In this document: in pieces, positions 63,910 to 64,000 of the stretch
How the letters are laid out: every line of letters begins with the position of its first letter
How positions within the stretch are numbered: the first letter of the stretch is position 1
Assembly: GCA_004017275.1 (NCBI GenBank)
Contig: SAKE01000001.1
Span: 372,001-436,000 of the forward strand
DNA: 64,000 nt
DNA from: Mesorhizobium sp.
GTDB lineage: Bacteria; Pseudomonadota; Alphaproteobacteria; Rhizobiales; Rhizobiaceae
Reading direction: 5' to 3'
The notes under the pieces: generated by a model
Seen by the model: the letters and a program-made list of their open reading frames with translations, nothing else
Database searches by the model: none
What the model was told of the DNA's origin: nothing
Made by a program: the position numbers and the translations under genes

Positions 63910-64000
63910 ACTCAAGCGAAGGAACATATACGGAAAACCCCTCCGGGCGTTTGGCTGCCATGGCCGGGACCGGCGAGGTCGATGTCGTCATTCTTGGCGC
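63906..64000 (+). CDS. GlpD-like FAD-dependent dehydrogenase, 3' partial
   Basis: Only 31 residues are inside the window: a short leader then EVDVVILGA, the start of an FAD-binding Rossmann fold as in GlpD and EryB. Overlap with the DeoR stop (ATGA) makes it the third gene of the kinase operon. A sugar- or polyol-phosphate dehydrogenase is the likely product, but identification rests on context and nine residues. Confidence 0.55.
   Translation, partial: MNSSEGTYTENPSGRLAAMAGTGEVDVVILG

Noticed and set aside
1..64000. CRISPR arrays, rRNA genes, complete insertion sequences, phage modules
   Set aside because: Looked for regularly spaced repeats, rRNA signatures, transposase motifs and integrase genes; none was seen beyond the degraded pseudogenes and short repeats listed.

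Overview
The window is high-GC DNA from an alphaproteobacterium, most likely a rhizobial species close to Mesorhizobium. I infer this from many class III nucleotide cyclases (including the rhizobial cyclase + TolB-like + TPR type), FCD-type GntR regulators beside sugar ABC transporters, a periplasmic-glucan phosphoglycerol transferase homologue, and short dispersed repeats containing AGAGCAATTCCAGGAAAAG. No rRNA, tRNA, CRISPR array or complete insertion sequence was seen.

Region 1 (1-29.3 kb) is a cyclic-nucleotide signalling cluster. It encodes seven class III cyclases plus one DUF3095 protein with a cyclase-like core, each with a different input module: a Ras-like GTPase partner, zinc ribbons plus an AAA/TPR tail, a ferredoxin-cyclase-Rieske fusion, a receptor-like membrane cyclase beside a periplasmic binding protein, TolB-like/TPR, a CxxC zinc-ribbon domain, and an unassigned N-terminal sensor. 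Between them lie a redoxin, a GNAT-hypothetical pair, a multipass membrane protein, a methyltransferase and a four-gene peptide-type ABC importer.

Region 2 (26.7-40.2 kb) is a glycan locus: nucleotide-sugar dehydrogenase, four glycosyltransferases, a polysaccharide deacetylase, a methyltransferase, and an ABC exporter-like protein whose ATPase motifs are all degenerate. Beside that ABC protein are a stand-alone cyclic-nucleotide-binding domain and a metallo-beta-lactamase-fold hydrolase. The juxtaposition with region 1 suggests cNMP control of surface glycan production (inference).

Region 3 (40.2-43.9 kb) is decayed: a nonsense-mutated HNH-endonuclease N-terminal domain, a frameshifted and truncated SDR, and a deleted SnoaL-like gene surround an intact FabF-type ketosynthase and a TetR regulator with a clear palindromic operator.

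Region 4 (43.9-64 kb) is catabolic and envelope-related: an OpgB-like phosphoglycerol transferase; a hydrolase/semialdehyde dehydrogenase/iron alcohol dehydrogenase operon with a divergent GntR regulator (possibly a gamma-hydroxybutyrate-type pathway); a DJ-1/PfpI protein; a sugar-acid operon (GntR, rhamnose mutarotase, UxaA-type dehydratase, SDR) divergent from a ribose-type ABC importer, with a shared operator motif before both; an L-2-hydroxyglutarate oxidase homologue; and an FGGY kinase-DeoR-GlpD-like operon running off the end.
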